Positions 9,248-15,565 of a stretch of 16,302 bases of DNA are shown here, in pieces. The first letter of the stretch is position 1, and each line of letters opens with the position of its first letter. This stretch comes from Oxalobacteraceae bacterium UBA6018 (GTDB lineage: Bacteria > Pseudomonadota > Gammaproteobacteria > Burkholderiales > Burkholderiaceae_D): NCBI GenBank assembly GCA_002428015.1, contig DIZW01000047.1:4432-20733 (forward strand). The letters are read 5' to 3'. The notes under the pieces were generated by a model that saw only the letters and a list, made by a program, of their open reading frames with translations, did not search any database and was not told the DNA's origin. The translations under genes and the position numbers were made by a program.

Positions 9248-10249
9248 ATGAAACGCGTCAGCCTCACGCAATACCTGGTCGAAGAACAACGTCTGCACAA
9301 TTCCATTCCCGCCGAACTGCGCCTGCTCATCGAAGTGGTCGCGCGCGCCTGCAAGACCATCAGCCACTCGGTCGGCAAGGGCGCCCTCGGCGACATTCTC
9401 GGCAGCGCCAACACCGAGAACATCCAGGGCGAGGTACAGAAGAAGCTGGACGTGATCTCCAACGAAATCCTGCTCGAAGCGAACGAATGGGGTGGCCACC
9501 TGGCCGCCATGGCGTCCGAGGAAATGGAGTCGATCCACCAGATCCCGAACCGCTATCCAAAAGGCGAATACATGCTGCTGTTCGATCCGCTGGACGGCTC
9601 CTCGAACATCGACGTCAACGTCTCCATCGGCACGATCTTCTCCGTGCTCAAGGCGCCTGAAGGCATGGGCACGCCCACCGAGGCGGACTTCATGCAGGCT
9701 GGCACGATGCAAGTTGCGGCCGGCTACGCCGTGTACGGCCCGCAAACCATGCTCGTGCTCACCACCGGCAATGGCGTCAACTGCTTCACGCTCGACCGCG
9801 AGATGGGATCGTGGGTGCTCACCCAGCGCAACATGATGATCCCCGCCGACACCAAGGAATTTGCGATCAACATGTCCAACGCCCGCCACTGGCACGCGCC
9901 CGTCAAGCGCTATGTGGACGAACTGCTGGCCGGTTCCAGCGGCGCGCGCGACAAGGACTTCAACATGCGCTGGATCGCCTCCATGGTGGCCGACGTGCAC
10001 CGCATCCTCAACCGCGGCGGCATCTTCATGTACCCGGCGGACGTGCGCGATGCCTCCATGCCCGGCAAGCTGCGCCTCATGTACGAAGCGAACCCGATGG
10101 CGATGATCGTCGAGCAGGCCGGCGGCGCCGCCACCGATGGACGCATGCGCATCCTCGATATCGCGCCCCACAAGCTGCACCAGCGCGTCCCGGTCTTCCT
10201 CGGCTCCAAGAGCGAAGTCGAACGCGTGACCAGCTATCACAGCGAATAA
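9248..10249 (+). CDS. fbp: Fructose-1,6-bisphosphatase, class I
   Basis: Hydrolyses fructose 1,6-bisphosphate to fructose 6-phosphate, the committed step of gluconeogenesis, in the cytosol. It has 333 residues, the usual length. MKRVSLTQYLVEEQR, NIQGEVQKKLDVISNE and ASEEMES precede the metal-binding signature DPLDGSSNID (113-122). SIGTIFSVL and the C-terminal GGIFMYPADVRDASMPGKLR with EQAGGAATDG are also typical of class I enzymes. The ATG at 9248 has a strong ribosome site, AAGGGAAG at 9237-9244. It stands alone: pepN ends 149 nt upstream and a tRNA promoter begins within 80 nt downstream. Codon use is host-like, which places the left edge of the island after this gene. Confidence 0.97.
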   Translation: MKRVSLTQYLVEEQRLHNSIPAELRLLIEVVARACKTISHSVGKGALGDILGSANTENIQGEVQKKLDVISNEILLEANEWGGHLAAMASEEMESIHQIPNRYPKGEYMLLFDPLDGSSNIDVNVSIGTIFSVLKAPEGMGTPTEADFMQAGTMQVAAGYAVYGPQTMLVLTTGNGVNCFTLDREMGSWVLTQRNMMIPADTKEFAINMSNARHWHAPVKRYVDELLAGSSGARDKDFNMRWIASMVADVHRILNRGGIFMYPADVRDASMPGKLRLMYEANPMAMIVEQAGGAATDGRMRILDIAPHKLHQRVPVFLGSKSEVERVTSYHSE

Positions 10250-10303
10250 AGCGCGGTTTCCGCCACCCGAAACGACCGCCTCATCGATTCCCTTTGATTC
10301 GGA

Positions 10304-10331
10304 CTAGCAAGTTTGGCGAAAACTTTGCTAG
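10304..10331 (+). repeat. Palindrome overlapping the tRNA promoter
   Basis: CTAGCAAGTTT (10304-10314) and AAAACTTTGCTAG (10319-10331) form a near-perfect inverted repeat with a GGCG loop and one extra base in the right arm. The right arm enters the -10 box. It could be the end hairpin of the fbp transcript, though no T-run follows, or an operator for the tRNA unit. Confidence 0.6.
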
Positions 10332-10334
10332 AAT
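10329..10334 (+). promoter_or_regulatory. -10 box of the tRNA-Thr unit
   Basis: TAGAAT lies 10 nt before the first base of the truncated tRNA gene. That is the spacing expected for a tRNA promoter whose transcript starts just upstream of the mature 5' end. The -35 is not convincing: TTGGCG at 10313 is too close. Confidence 0.5.
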
Positions 10335-10344
10335 ACGCGTCTTC

Positions 10345-10383
10345 GCCGCTTTAGCTCAGTTGGTAGAGCAGTTCATTCGTAAT
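10345..10383 (+). pseudogene. Truncated tRNA-Thr, 5' half only
   Basis: The first 39 positions of a tRNA-Thr are present: acceptor strand GCCGCTT, a complete D arm (GCTC...GAGC), the 5' anticodon-stem strand GTTCA and the loop TTCGTAA with anticodon CGU. From 10384 on, the sequence can no longer close the anticodon stem, and no AAGCGGC-CCA acceptor end is found downstream. It differs from the intact copy at 10499 at four of 39 positions, so it is a separate gene rather than a fresh duplication. It retains the promoter, so the fragment is probably still transcribed as the leader of the intact tRNA. The cut next to the anticodon loop is typical of integration or recombination at tRNA genes. Confidence 0.75.
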
Positions 10384-10498
10384 CGGTGCGCGGGTTCAGG
10401 TGTACTGAGGTAAAAGGTAAGCAAATCAAGGCTCTCGGGCCGCCAGCGGTCTGATGGCAAGGTAGTACAGACACAGGCTAGACAAGTTTTAAGGTTTA
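10384..10498 (+). other. Noncoding spacer between the tRNA fragment and the intact tRNA
   Basis: A 115-bp stretch of mixed composition without an open frame or ribosome site. It begins GGT-like T-arm material (CGCGGGTTCAGG at 10389-10400) that does not fit the truncated tRNA. It may be a scar of the event that cut the first tRNA. I see no recombinase gene or clear attachment repeat beyond the shared anticodon-loop sequence. Confidence 0.5.
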
Positions 10499-10574
10499 GC
10501 CGCTGTAGCTCAGTCGGTAGAGCAGCGCATTCGTAATGCGAAGGTCACCAGTTCGATTCCGGTCAGCGGCACCA
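10499..10574 (+). tRNA. tRNA-Thr (anticodon CGU)
   Basis: A 76-nt cloverleaf with encoded CCA (10572-10574). The acceptor GCCGCTG pairs fully with CAGCGGC (10564-10570). The D arm is GCTC/GAGC. The anticodon loop TTCGTAA gives CGU, reading ACG. The variable loop is AGGTC and the T loop TTCGATT. The usual identity features of bacterial tRNA-Thr(CGU) are present, including the same GCGCA/TGCGA anticodon stem as in E. coli. One oddity: the T stem ACCAG/CCGGT has an A-C mismatch at 52-62. A terminator follows 13 nt later. Because the copy upstream is broken, this is probably the working gene. Confidence 0.93.
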
Positions 10575-10586
10575 AAATAAAGTGAG

Positions 10587-10615
10587 AAGGGCAGCTTACA
10601 CAGGCTGCCCTTTTT
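10587..10615 (+). terminator. Intrinsic terminator of the tRNA unit
   Basis: A 9-bp perfect stem AAGGGCAGC/GCTGCCCTT with an 8-nt loop runs directly into a T-run (10611-10615). This is a strong Rho-independent terminator. It separates the tRNA transcript from the downstream island gene. Confidence 0.9.
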
Positions 10616-10675
10616 GCTATGGGCTGCTGGGTCCGTAGGCGACTAGCGTGGGAGTTTGAACGGGAGGAGGTTCGA

Positions 10676-12409
10676 ATGGCAGCAGAGTGTCTATGGGGTG
10701 TTTGCTTCATTGCGCTTGATAGCAGCGGACAGAAGTTCTTCGGCTTCTCCGAGTTCCTTGCGGCCCTTGCGCTCATGGTGCTGGCCTGGACGACCGCCGA
10801 CGTTCGCTACCGGTTTCGGGTCCGAACCGCGCCCGTACCTTTGCTGGGCATCACGTTCTCGGTCGTCACCGCTGTCGGGGTGCTGACGCTTTTAACGGAC
10901 CTCTGGCGCGCTGAGCATTGGCTCGTGCCTAAGGGTAACCTCATGACGCCAGGATCATGGCAAGCGCTCTTAGGCGGAGTGTTTCTCCTGACATTTCTCA
11001 CCTGGATGTGGTTCGCATTTATCCGGCCGCCCACATACGGTCGGTACAACGCCGAGCGATTCGCGCAGGTCCTGTACCGAGTTATCCTTAAGGGGGCCCC
11101 GGAAGAACTCGCCGTCATCGCCGACGAACTCGCTTACTCGACGCGCGCACTTGTCCGCCACGCCACCGATAGGGGCAGGGTTAAGAACTACCGGATCAAC
11201 CGCGACGAAGTGGATAAGAAAGTTCCTCCCAAGGTAGAGGGGTATGCAAACGATCTGCTTCTACTCATCGCGGATCGGAGGCTGTGTCGGACAATCGTCG
11301 AGTCGTCACCCGGAACGGCCTTGGCGGTATTTCGGGCTATGGCAGAGATGAAAAAGTACGGCATCCAGGTGGAAACCTTCGCCAAGAACATAGTGAACGA
11401 GGCCATCGCTAATAAGGACTCCTTCTTATTTCACGAAGCCGAGGGGTATCAATCCGGTTTGATCGGTTACCACAAGCCCCTCAGCCAGGCCATGTTCTCA
11501 CGCTATGAGATGGTCGAGACGATCGGGACGCTCCTCGATCCCGACATCAATCGCAATGGGGGGTGGGATGCAGCGCAGTGGGAGGCCTATTGCAGGGTAG
11601 TGTTGATGACTTTCCGCAATTACGTCGAAGAAGGGTCTACTGACCATTCGTTCGTGCTTTATCGAGCCAAAGGCTACATCGAGAACGCTGCTTCGGACCT
11701 CTACTCGCTGAACGAACTTGCCAGCGCTTGGGACACCGACTCGTCCCGCCGGCTTCGAGTCGTCGTCGAATTCATCGCCGATGCGATCAAGATTCTCAAC
11801 GAGAAGGGTATTCCCGGCCATGTTCGGCTCCGTGTTAGAGAGAAACACGGCCATCCGCGTGAGACCTTCTATGATCACATCGCAAGCCTGATATTCGAGG
11901 TGATTTTCCACGCTTCGGCAGTTAGATCACCGCAGTGGGGATGTTGGTCGATTCAGCACAACTCGGTGTGGAGCAAGCTGTTCAACTTCGATAACCTTGA
12001 TGGTGCCGCAGGTCGAATTATTAAGTTCAAAGTGCGCCGGCTCCTATACAAGGAGATTTCCAGAATGAGGCTCTTTGCCAACTTCAAGGGAGCAAAGATT
12101 CTCGGCTTCTGCTTGAACGTGATGGGACTTGCCATCAGGAAAGTCGACTATGACAAAGACAGTCTGGCGCTTCAGAAGGCTGTGCTAGCCTGGACAAGAA
12201 AGAACTACGTTTGGTTGCATGCATTCAACCCCCGCGTCGCTGAGGCATGCTTGGTCGATGGAATGACCTATGATCAGGAGAATCAGCGACTGGTGCGCAC
12301 GCATCCCGCCGACGGGCTGAGGCGCGAGCCGAGCTACGTCTACCTTGAGCTTGATTCCGCTACGTCCGAGCAAGAGGATGTGGCCAAGGGGGTGGCTGCT
12401 CAACCGTAG
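10676..12409 (+). CDS. Uncharacterised three-helix membrane protein, island gene
   Basis: I do not recognise the family. With the ATG at 10676 the product has 577 residues. This start has an excellent GGAGG site 5 nt upstream (10666-10670). A longer frame from 10619 would begin inside the tRNA terminator's tail. Three hydrophobic segments lie at ~22-41, ~55-76 and ~95-116. They are followed by ~460 soluble residues, charged and mostly helical in appearance, with no P-loop, HEXXH, HD, nuclease or protease motif that I can see. Possible landmarks are RYRFRVRTAPVP after helix 1, FIRPPTYGRYNAERF after helix 3, GYQSGLIGYHKPLSQAMFSR near the middle, and a low-complexity acidic tail. Codons such as CTA, CTT, GGT, GTT and TGT are frequent, unlike the flanking genes. 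It is a lone gene after a tRNA-Thr. Such loci often carry phage-defence genes, but nothing in the sequence proves that here. Confidence 0.8.
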   Translation: MAAECLWGVCFIALDSSGQKFFGFSEFLAALALMVLAWTTADVRYRFRVRTAPVPLLGITFSVVTAVGVLTLLTDLWRAEHWLVPKGNLMTPGSWQALLGGVFLLTFLTWMWFAFIRPPTYGRYNAERFAQVLYRVILKGAPEELAVIADELAYSTRALVRHATDRGRVKNYRINRDEVDKKVPPKVEGYANDLLLLIADRRLCRTIVESSPGTALAVFRAMAEMKKYGIQVETFAKNIVNEAIANKDSFLFHEAEGYQSGLIGYHKPLSQAMFSRYEMVETIGTLLDPDINRNGGWDAAQWEAYCRVVLMTFRNYVEEGSTDHSFVLYRAKGYIENAASDLYSLNELASAWDTDSSRRLRVVVEFIADAIKILNEKGIPGHVRLRVREKHGHPRETFYDHIASLIFEVIFHASAVRSPQWGCWSIQHNSVWSKLFNFDNLDGAAGRIIKFKVRRLLYKEISRMRLFANFKGAKILGFCLNVMGLAIRKVDYDKDSLALQKAVLAWTRKNYVWLHAFNPRVAEACLVDGMTYDQENQRLVRTHPADGLRREPSYVYLELDSATSEQEDVAKGVAAQP

Positions 12410-12879
12410 CCCGAAGTTTAGCCCTCCGGTTTTCATCGGACAGCCCGTGCTGTACGCGGGCGCATCGGTCCGCGCGCAAACCAGCATTGGATCGTTCCGG
12501 GCCTCTGTGGACGCACTCGGATAGCCCTCGGAACACCCGCGCGAGTCGTCCTACCCGTGGCCCCCCAGGTTCTTGTTAAAGGGGGGGTTTGCGTCGGCTG
12601 TATTGTTGCCCTTGGCCTGCGTCAGTAGCTCGGCAAATCAAACGAAGATGCTGGCGCTGGAACGCTTGCGCTTTGCGCCTCCAGTCGCACTCGTTGAATG
12701 TCTGCATTGCCCTAAGCATCGGACTGCTTTGAGTCGAAAGCGGGCTGTCACTACCCCGGAGATTCATCTGCCGTCAGCGCGAGCACACCGCCCGGGTGAA
12801 CAAAACCGCACTGCTTGTGCAAAAGTCAGCATTCCCCTCGTCGCCGCCCATCTTTCTGCGAAAACTCAAAAACTAGTCC

Positions 12880-12918
12880 CTTCAGGTACTTTTTGTTTTC
12901 TTCAGGAAAGTATATGAT
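12880..12918 (+). promoter_or_regulatory. Candidate promoter region of the chemoreceptor gene
   Basis: TATGAT (12913-12918) is a good -10, with only a weak T-rich -35 (TTTTTG, 12890-12895) 17 nt upstream. CTTCAGG occurs twice in the same orientation, at 12880-12886 and 12900-12906, exactly 20 bp apart, i.e. about two helical turns, as expected for a dimer-bound regulator. I see no good sigma-28 flagellar promoter. Confidence 0.35.
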
Positions 12919-12942
12919 CAATAACAAGCGCGGTGGGATTTT

Positions 12943-12959
12943 GTTGATATGAGATCAAC
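12943..12959 (+). repeat. Inverted repeat in the chemoreceptor leader
   Basis: GTTGAT (12943-12948) and ATCAAC (12954-12959) are perfect 6-bp arms around a 5-nt centre, 31 nt before the start codon. It could be an operator or a small leader hairpin. Confidence 0.45.
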
Positions 12960-12990
12960 GCCAAAGCGCGCTCGCGCGATAAGGAAAAAC

Positions 12991-14691
12991 ATGAAGTTTT
13001 CAAATCTGAAGATCGGCCAGCGCCTGGGTATCGGCTTTGGCGCGGTATTGCTCCTGATGGCGCTGCTGATGGCGGCCGCGCTGATGCGCTTGTCCAGTAT
13101 CGAGCACGCCAGCAGCGAATTGATCGAACGCGACTGGGTCAAGGCTGATGCCGCCAATGTGATTAACGCGACCACACGTGCCAACGCGCGCCTGACGATG
13201 GAGCTGTTCATCGCGCCCGACAAGGCCTATCTCGCCAAATTGCATCAGCAGGTCGTGGTCAACAAGAAGACGATCTCGGACGCGATCGCGTCCCTGACCC
13301 AGATGGCAACACCGGAGGAGACGACGGCCCTGGCGGCGATGAAAGAAAAACGCGCCAGCTACGTCGCCTCGTTCGAGAAGGTCGGACGCCTGATCGATGG
13401 CGAGCAGCGCGACGATGCCGGCAAGCTGATGCTGTCGGAAACCTTGCCAGCGCTCGATGCCTTGTTCGTCGACATACAAGACCTGGTCGCGCGGCAGAAA
13501 ACCGCCGCCGAGAAAACGGCGGTGAGCGTGAAGTACAACATTACCATCGCGCGCGACGTGGTCATCGGGCTGGGCGTGCTCGCCATTGTGCTGGGCATCG
13601 CGTTCTCGCTGGTCATCACGCGCTCGATCACGGGGCCGATCGGGCGCGCCTTGAGCATCGCCGAGACCGTCGCCGCGGGAGACTTGTCCAGCGACATAGA
13701 CGCGTCCTCGCAGGACGAGACCGGTGACCTGCTGCGCGCGTTGGGCAAGATGAATTCCAGCCTGCAGGCCATCGTGGGCCAGGTACGCAGCGGCACCGAC
13801 CTGATCGCCACCGCGTCGAGCGAAATTGCCAGCGGTAACCTGGACCTGTCGTCCCGCACTGAGCAGCAGGCCAGCTCGCTGGAGGAGACCGCGTCGTCGG
13901 TGGAGGAATTGACGGCCACCGTCAAGCAAAACGGCGACAACGCGCGCCAGGCCAGCCAGCTTGCCTCGGCGGCGTCGGACGTGGCGGTCAAGGGCGGCGC
14001 GGTGGTGTCGGAAGTGGTGCAGACGATGGGCTCGATCAATGATTCGGCGCGCAAGATTGTCGACATCATCGGTGTGATCGACGGCATCGCTTTCCAGACC
14101 AACATCCTGGCCTTGAACGCGGCGGTGGAGGCGGCCCGCGCGGGCGAGCAGGGCCGCGGCTTCGCGGTGGTGGCGTCGGAGGTGCGCAATCTGGCCCAGC
14201 GCTCGGCCGGCGCGGCCAAGGAGATCAAGCACCTGATCGGCGATTCGGTCGACAAGGTCGAGAACGGCAGCCGCCTGGTGCAGCAGGCCGGCAGCACCAT
14301 GGACGAGATCGTCGCCAGCGTCAAGCGCGTGACCGACATCATGGGCGAGATCACCTCCGCCAGCCACGAGCAGGAGGCGGGCATCAACCAGATCAACCTG
14401 GCCATCACGGAAATGGACACGGTCACCCAGCAGAACGCGGCGCTGGTGGAGGAGGCCGCCGCCGCGGCCGGTTCGCTGCACGAGCAGGCCGAGCATCTGG
14501 CCCAGGTCGTCAGTGTGTTCAAGGTCGACGCGCGCAGCATGGCTGCGCCGCGGGCGCGCACGCCCGGCGTGTCCTTGGCGGTGAACAATGCGAGCAAACC
14601 GGCGGGCGCCGCGCGGCCGGCGCAGCGCCAGGCCGCGGTCAAGGTGGCCAACGCCCGCGCCGGCGCCGGCGACGACTGGGAAACCTTCTGA
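12991..14691 (+). CDS. Methyl-accepting chemotaxis protein
   Basis: A 566-residue transmembrane chemoreceptor that relays ligand binding to CheA/CheW. Helix 1 is at ~12-33. Residues ~34-188 form a periplasmic domain that looks like the four-helix bundle of 4HB_MCP. Helix 2 is at ~189-210 (DVVIGLGVLAIVLGIAFSL), and the HAMP domain at ~211-263 starts TRSITGPIGRAL. The signalling tip is intact: NILALNAAVEAARAGEQGRG begins at 371, followed by FAVVASEVRNLAQRS. An Ala/Pro/Arg-rich linker leads to a C-terminal DDWETF, which matches the xWETF pentapeptide that tethers CheR/CheB in Tar and Tsr. The ATG at 12991 has AAGGAA 4-5 nt upstream. A longer frame from 12949 adds 14 Arg-rich residues with no ribosome site. 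The ligand is unknown. It is transcribed alone. Confidence 0.93.
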   Translation: MKFSNLKIGQRLGIGFGAVLLLMALLMAAALMRLSSIEHASSELIERDWVKADAANVINATTRANARLTMELFIAPDKAYLAKLHQQVVVNKKTISDAIASLTQMATPEETTALAAMKEKRASYVASFEKVGRLIDGEQRDDAGKLMLSETLPALDALFVDIQDLVARQKTAAEKTAVSVKYNITIARDVVIGLGVLAIVLGIAFSLVITRSITGPIGRALSIAETVAAGDLSSDIDASSQDETGDLLRALGKMNSSLQAIVGQVRSGTDLIATASSEIASGNLDLSSRTEQQASSLEETASSVEELTATVKQNGDNARQASQLASAASDVAVKGGAVVSEVVQTMGSINDSARKIVDIIGVIDGIAFQTNILALNAAVEAARAGEQGRGFAVVASEVRNLAQRSAGAAKEIKHLIGDSVDKVENGSRLVQQAGSTMDEIVASVKRVTDIMGEITSASHEQEAGINQINLAITEMDTVTQQNAALVEEAAAAAGSLHEQAEHLAQVVSVFKVDARSMAAPRARTPGVSLAVNNASKPAGAARPAQRQAAVKVANARAGAGDDWETF

Positions 14692-14700
14692 TCGATGCAC

Positions 14701-14727
14701 GGCGGCGCCTGCCACAGGCGCCGCCTT
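14701..14727 (+). terminator. Terminator hairpin of the chemoreceptor gene
   Basis: GGCGGCGCCTG (14701-14711) pairs perfectly over 11 bp with CAGGCGCCGCC (14715-14725) around a CCA loop. It starts 9 nt after the stop. Only two T follow directly, so termination strength is uncertain, but the stem is very stable. Confidence 0.7.
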
Positions 14728-14751
14728 CCGTCCGTCCCACGGCCGGGAAAA

Positions 14752-14760
14752 TGGTATAAA
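14752..14760 (+). promoter_or_regulatory. Strong extended -10 upstream of the DUF883 gene
   Basis: TGGTATAAA, followed by TAAT, is a near-ideal extended -10 box. Transcription would begin near 14767, leaving an unusually long leader of about 185 nt before the ATG at 14953. Confidence 0.5.
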
Positions 14761-14896
14761 TAATTTCTACGCGCAATAAATCCCCCGCAAAAATTCCCCG
14801 CATCAAGTCTCATTTGTTCCATACCGTACCCAGTCCGCAGCTCTGTTAGACAGCGCACAGTGATCCCAGGTCAAACGTTATATTTTTTGTATCTGG

Positions 14897-14914
14897 TGCA
14901 CCGTGCTCGGTGCA
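14897..14914 (+). repeat. Hairpin in the DUF883 gene leader
   Basis: TGCACCG (14897-14903) and CGGTGCA (14908-14914) are perfect 7-bp arms with a TGCT loop, 38 nt before the start codon and just after a T-run (14883-14888). It could be an operator for the gene or a leader hairpin. Confidence 0.5.
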
Positions 14915-14952
14915 TATGCCCGCGCTGATTCAACACTTTTAGAGGAACGATC

Positions 14953-15396
14953 ATGGACAATCAAAAACCAAACGAAGGCAACGCACGCAATCTGGGAACG
15001 GAAGGTTCCGGGTCCAGCATGGGGAAAGATCTTGGCATCAATCGCACTCCTGGCTCGACCGCCGAGAACCTCGCCAGTAGCGCCAAGGACATGGCGAACA
15101 GCGCCGTCCGCAGCGCCGCGGACATGCACAAGAGCATAGACAAGGCGGCCGACGCCGCGCAACCTGTGGTCGACCGCCTGGCCAACAGCGCCCACGCCGG
15201 CGTCGACAAGGTCACCGGCATGCTGTCCGGCGCCAGCGACAAGATGGACGACAAGGCCCGCCAGCTGACCGCCGCCTACCGCAACTTCACCGATTCGGGC
15301 CGCGACTATGTGCGCGCCAGCCCCGGCACCTCGATCCTGGTCGCGCTGGCCGCAGGCTTCACCTTGTCCAAGCTGCTTGGCCGTCGTCGTTCCTAA
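14953..15396 (+). CDS. DUF883 (ElaB/YqjD-like) membrane-anchored stress protein
   Basis: A 147-residue protein. The first ~115 residues are hydrophilic, rich in Ala/Ser/Asp/Lys and predicted helical (NLASSAKDMANSAVRSAADM, KAADAAQPVVDRLA). A single C-terminal membrane helix at ~126-142 (TSILVALAAGFTLSKLL) is followed by GRRRS. This tail, with VRASPG before it, is the DUF883 hallmark. In E. coli the relatives ElaB, YqjD and YgaM are C-tail-anchored inner-membrane proteins induced in stationary phase, and YqjD binds ribosomes. The ATG at 14953 has AGAGGAA at 14941-14947. The catalase gene follows in the same direction after 169 nt, in keeping with a stress cluster, although a hairpin lies between them. 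Confidence 0.85.
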   Translation: MDNQKPNEGNARNLGTEGSGSSMGKDLGINRTPGSTAENLASSAKDMANSAVRSAADMHKSIDKAADAAQPVVDRLANSAHAGVDKVTGMLSGASDKMDDKARQLTAAYRNFTDSGRDYVRASPGTSILVALAAGFTLSKLLGRRRS

Positions 15397-15424
15397 GACC
15401 GCACGCTAGCCGCGCAGGGCGCAT

Positions 15425-15465
15425 TCCGGCCGGACCGATCCGGCCGGAGGCGCGCGCCACGCCTT
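15425..15465 (+). terminator. Possible terminator between the DUF883 and catalase genes
   Basis: TCCGGCCGGA occurs at 15425-15434 and 15439-15448 around CCGA. As the unit is its own reverse complement, it forms a 10-bp hairpin. GGCGCGCGCC (15449-15458) follows, itself palindromic, and four T come at 15462-15465. The T-run is short and distant, so the call is tentative. Confidence 0.4.
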
Positions 15466-15505
15466 TTCCGCTCCACCCCACACTCTCCCTATCCGACTGC
15501 CAGGC

Positions 15506-15535
15506 GCCATGCGATCGGCTCGCCATCGGCATGGC
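15506..15535 (+). repeat. Stem-loop upstream of the catalase start
   Basis: GCCATGC (15506-15512) pairs with GCATGGC (15529-15535), and the stem extends by GAT/ATC after a one-base bulge. It ends 30 nt before the catalase ATG. It could be a regulator binding site or a leader hairpin. No OxyR-type motif is evident. Confidence 0.4.
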
Positions 15536-15565
15536 ATGACCGGCCAAACTAATTTGAGGTGTTCA

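Larger units (their letters stand above)
12410..12990 (+). other. Long intergenic region, probable right end of the island
   Basis: About 580 bp without a convincing gene. A 114-codon frame starting TTG at 12573 has no ribosome site, and its composition does not look protein-like. A C6/G7 hairpin-like element lies near 12561-12577. Base composition is less GC-rich than in the host genes up to about 12950. The last 120 bp hold AT-rich sequence and small repeats that look like the chemoreceptor promoter region. No transposase, integrase or tRNA 3' fragment is visible. Confidence 0.6.

Noticed and set aside
10345..10420. A complete first tRNA
   Set aside because: After the anticodon loop neither the anticodon stem, the T arm nor an acceptor strand complementary to GCCGCTT can be formed.
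10619..10675. A longer start for the island membrane protein
   Set aside because: This ATG is 4 nt after the T-run of the tRNA terminator and has no ribosome site. The ATG at 10676 has a perfect GGAGG at 5 nt.
12573..12917. A 114-codon frame with TTG start in the island's right part
   Set aside because: No ribosome site, an unusual start codon, no recognisable domain, and a composition not typical of a protein. It could at most be a gene remnant.
10250..12990. An integrase, transposase or CRISPR array in the island
   Set aside because: No frame with recombinase motifs, no terminal inverted repeats with target duplication, and no regularly spaced repeats were found.
13000..14858. Two long minus-strand frames opposite the chemoreceptor gene
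   Set aside because: Both are shadows of a clearly conserved chemoreceptor, with compositions driven by its codon bias.
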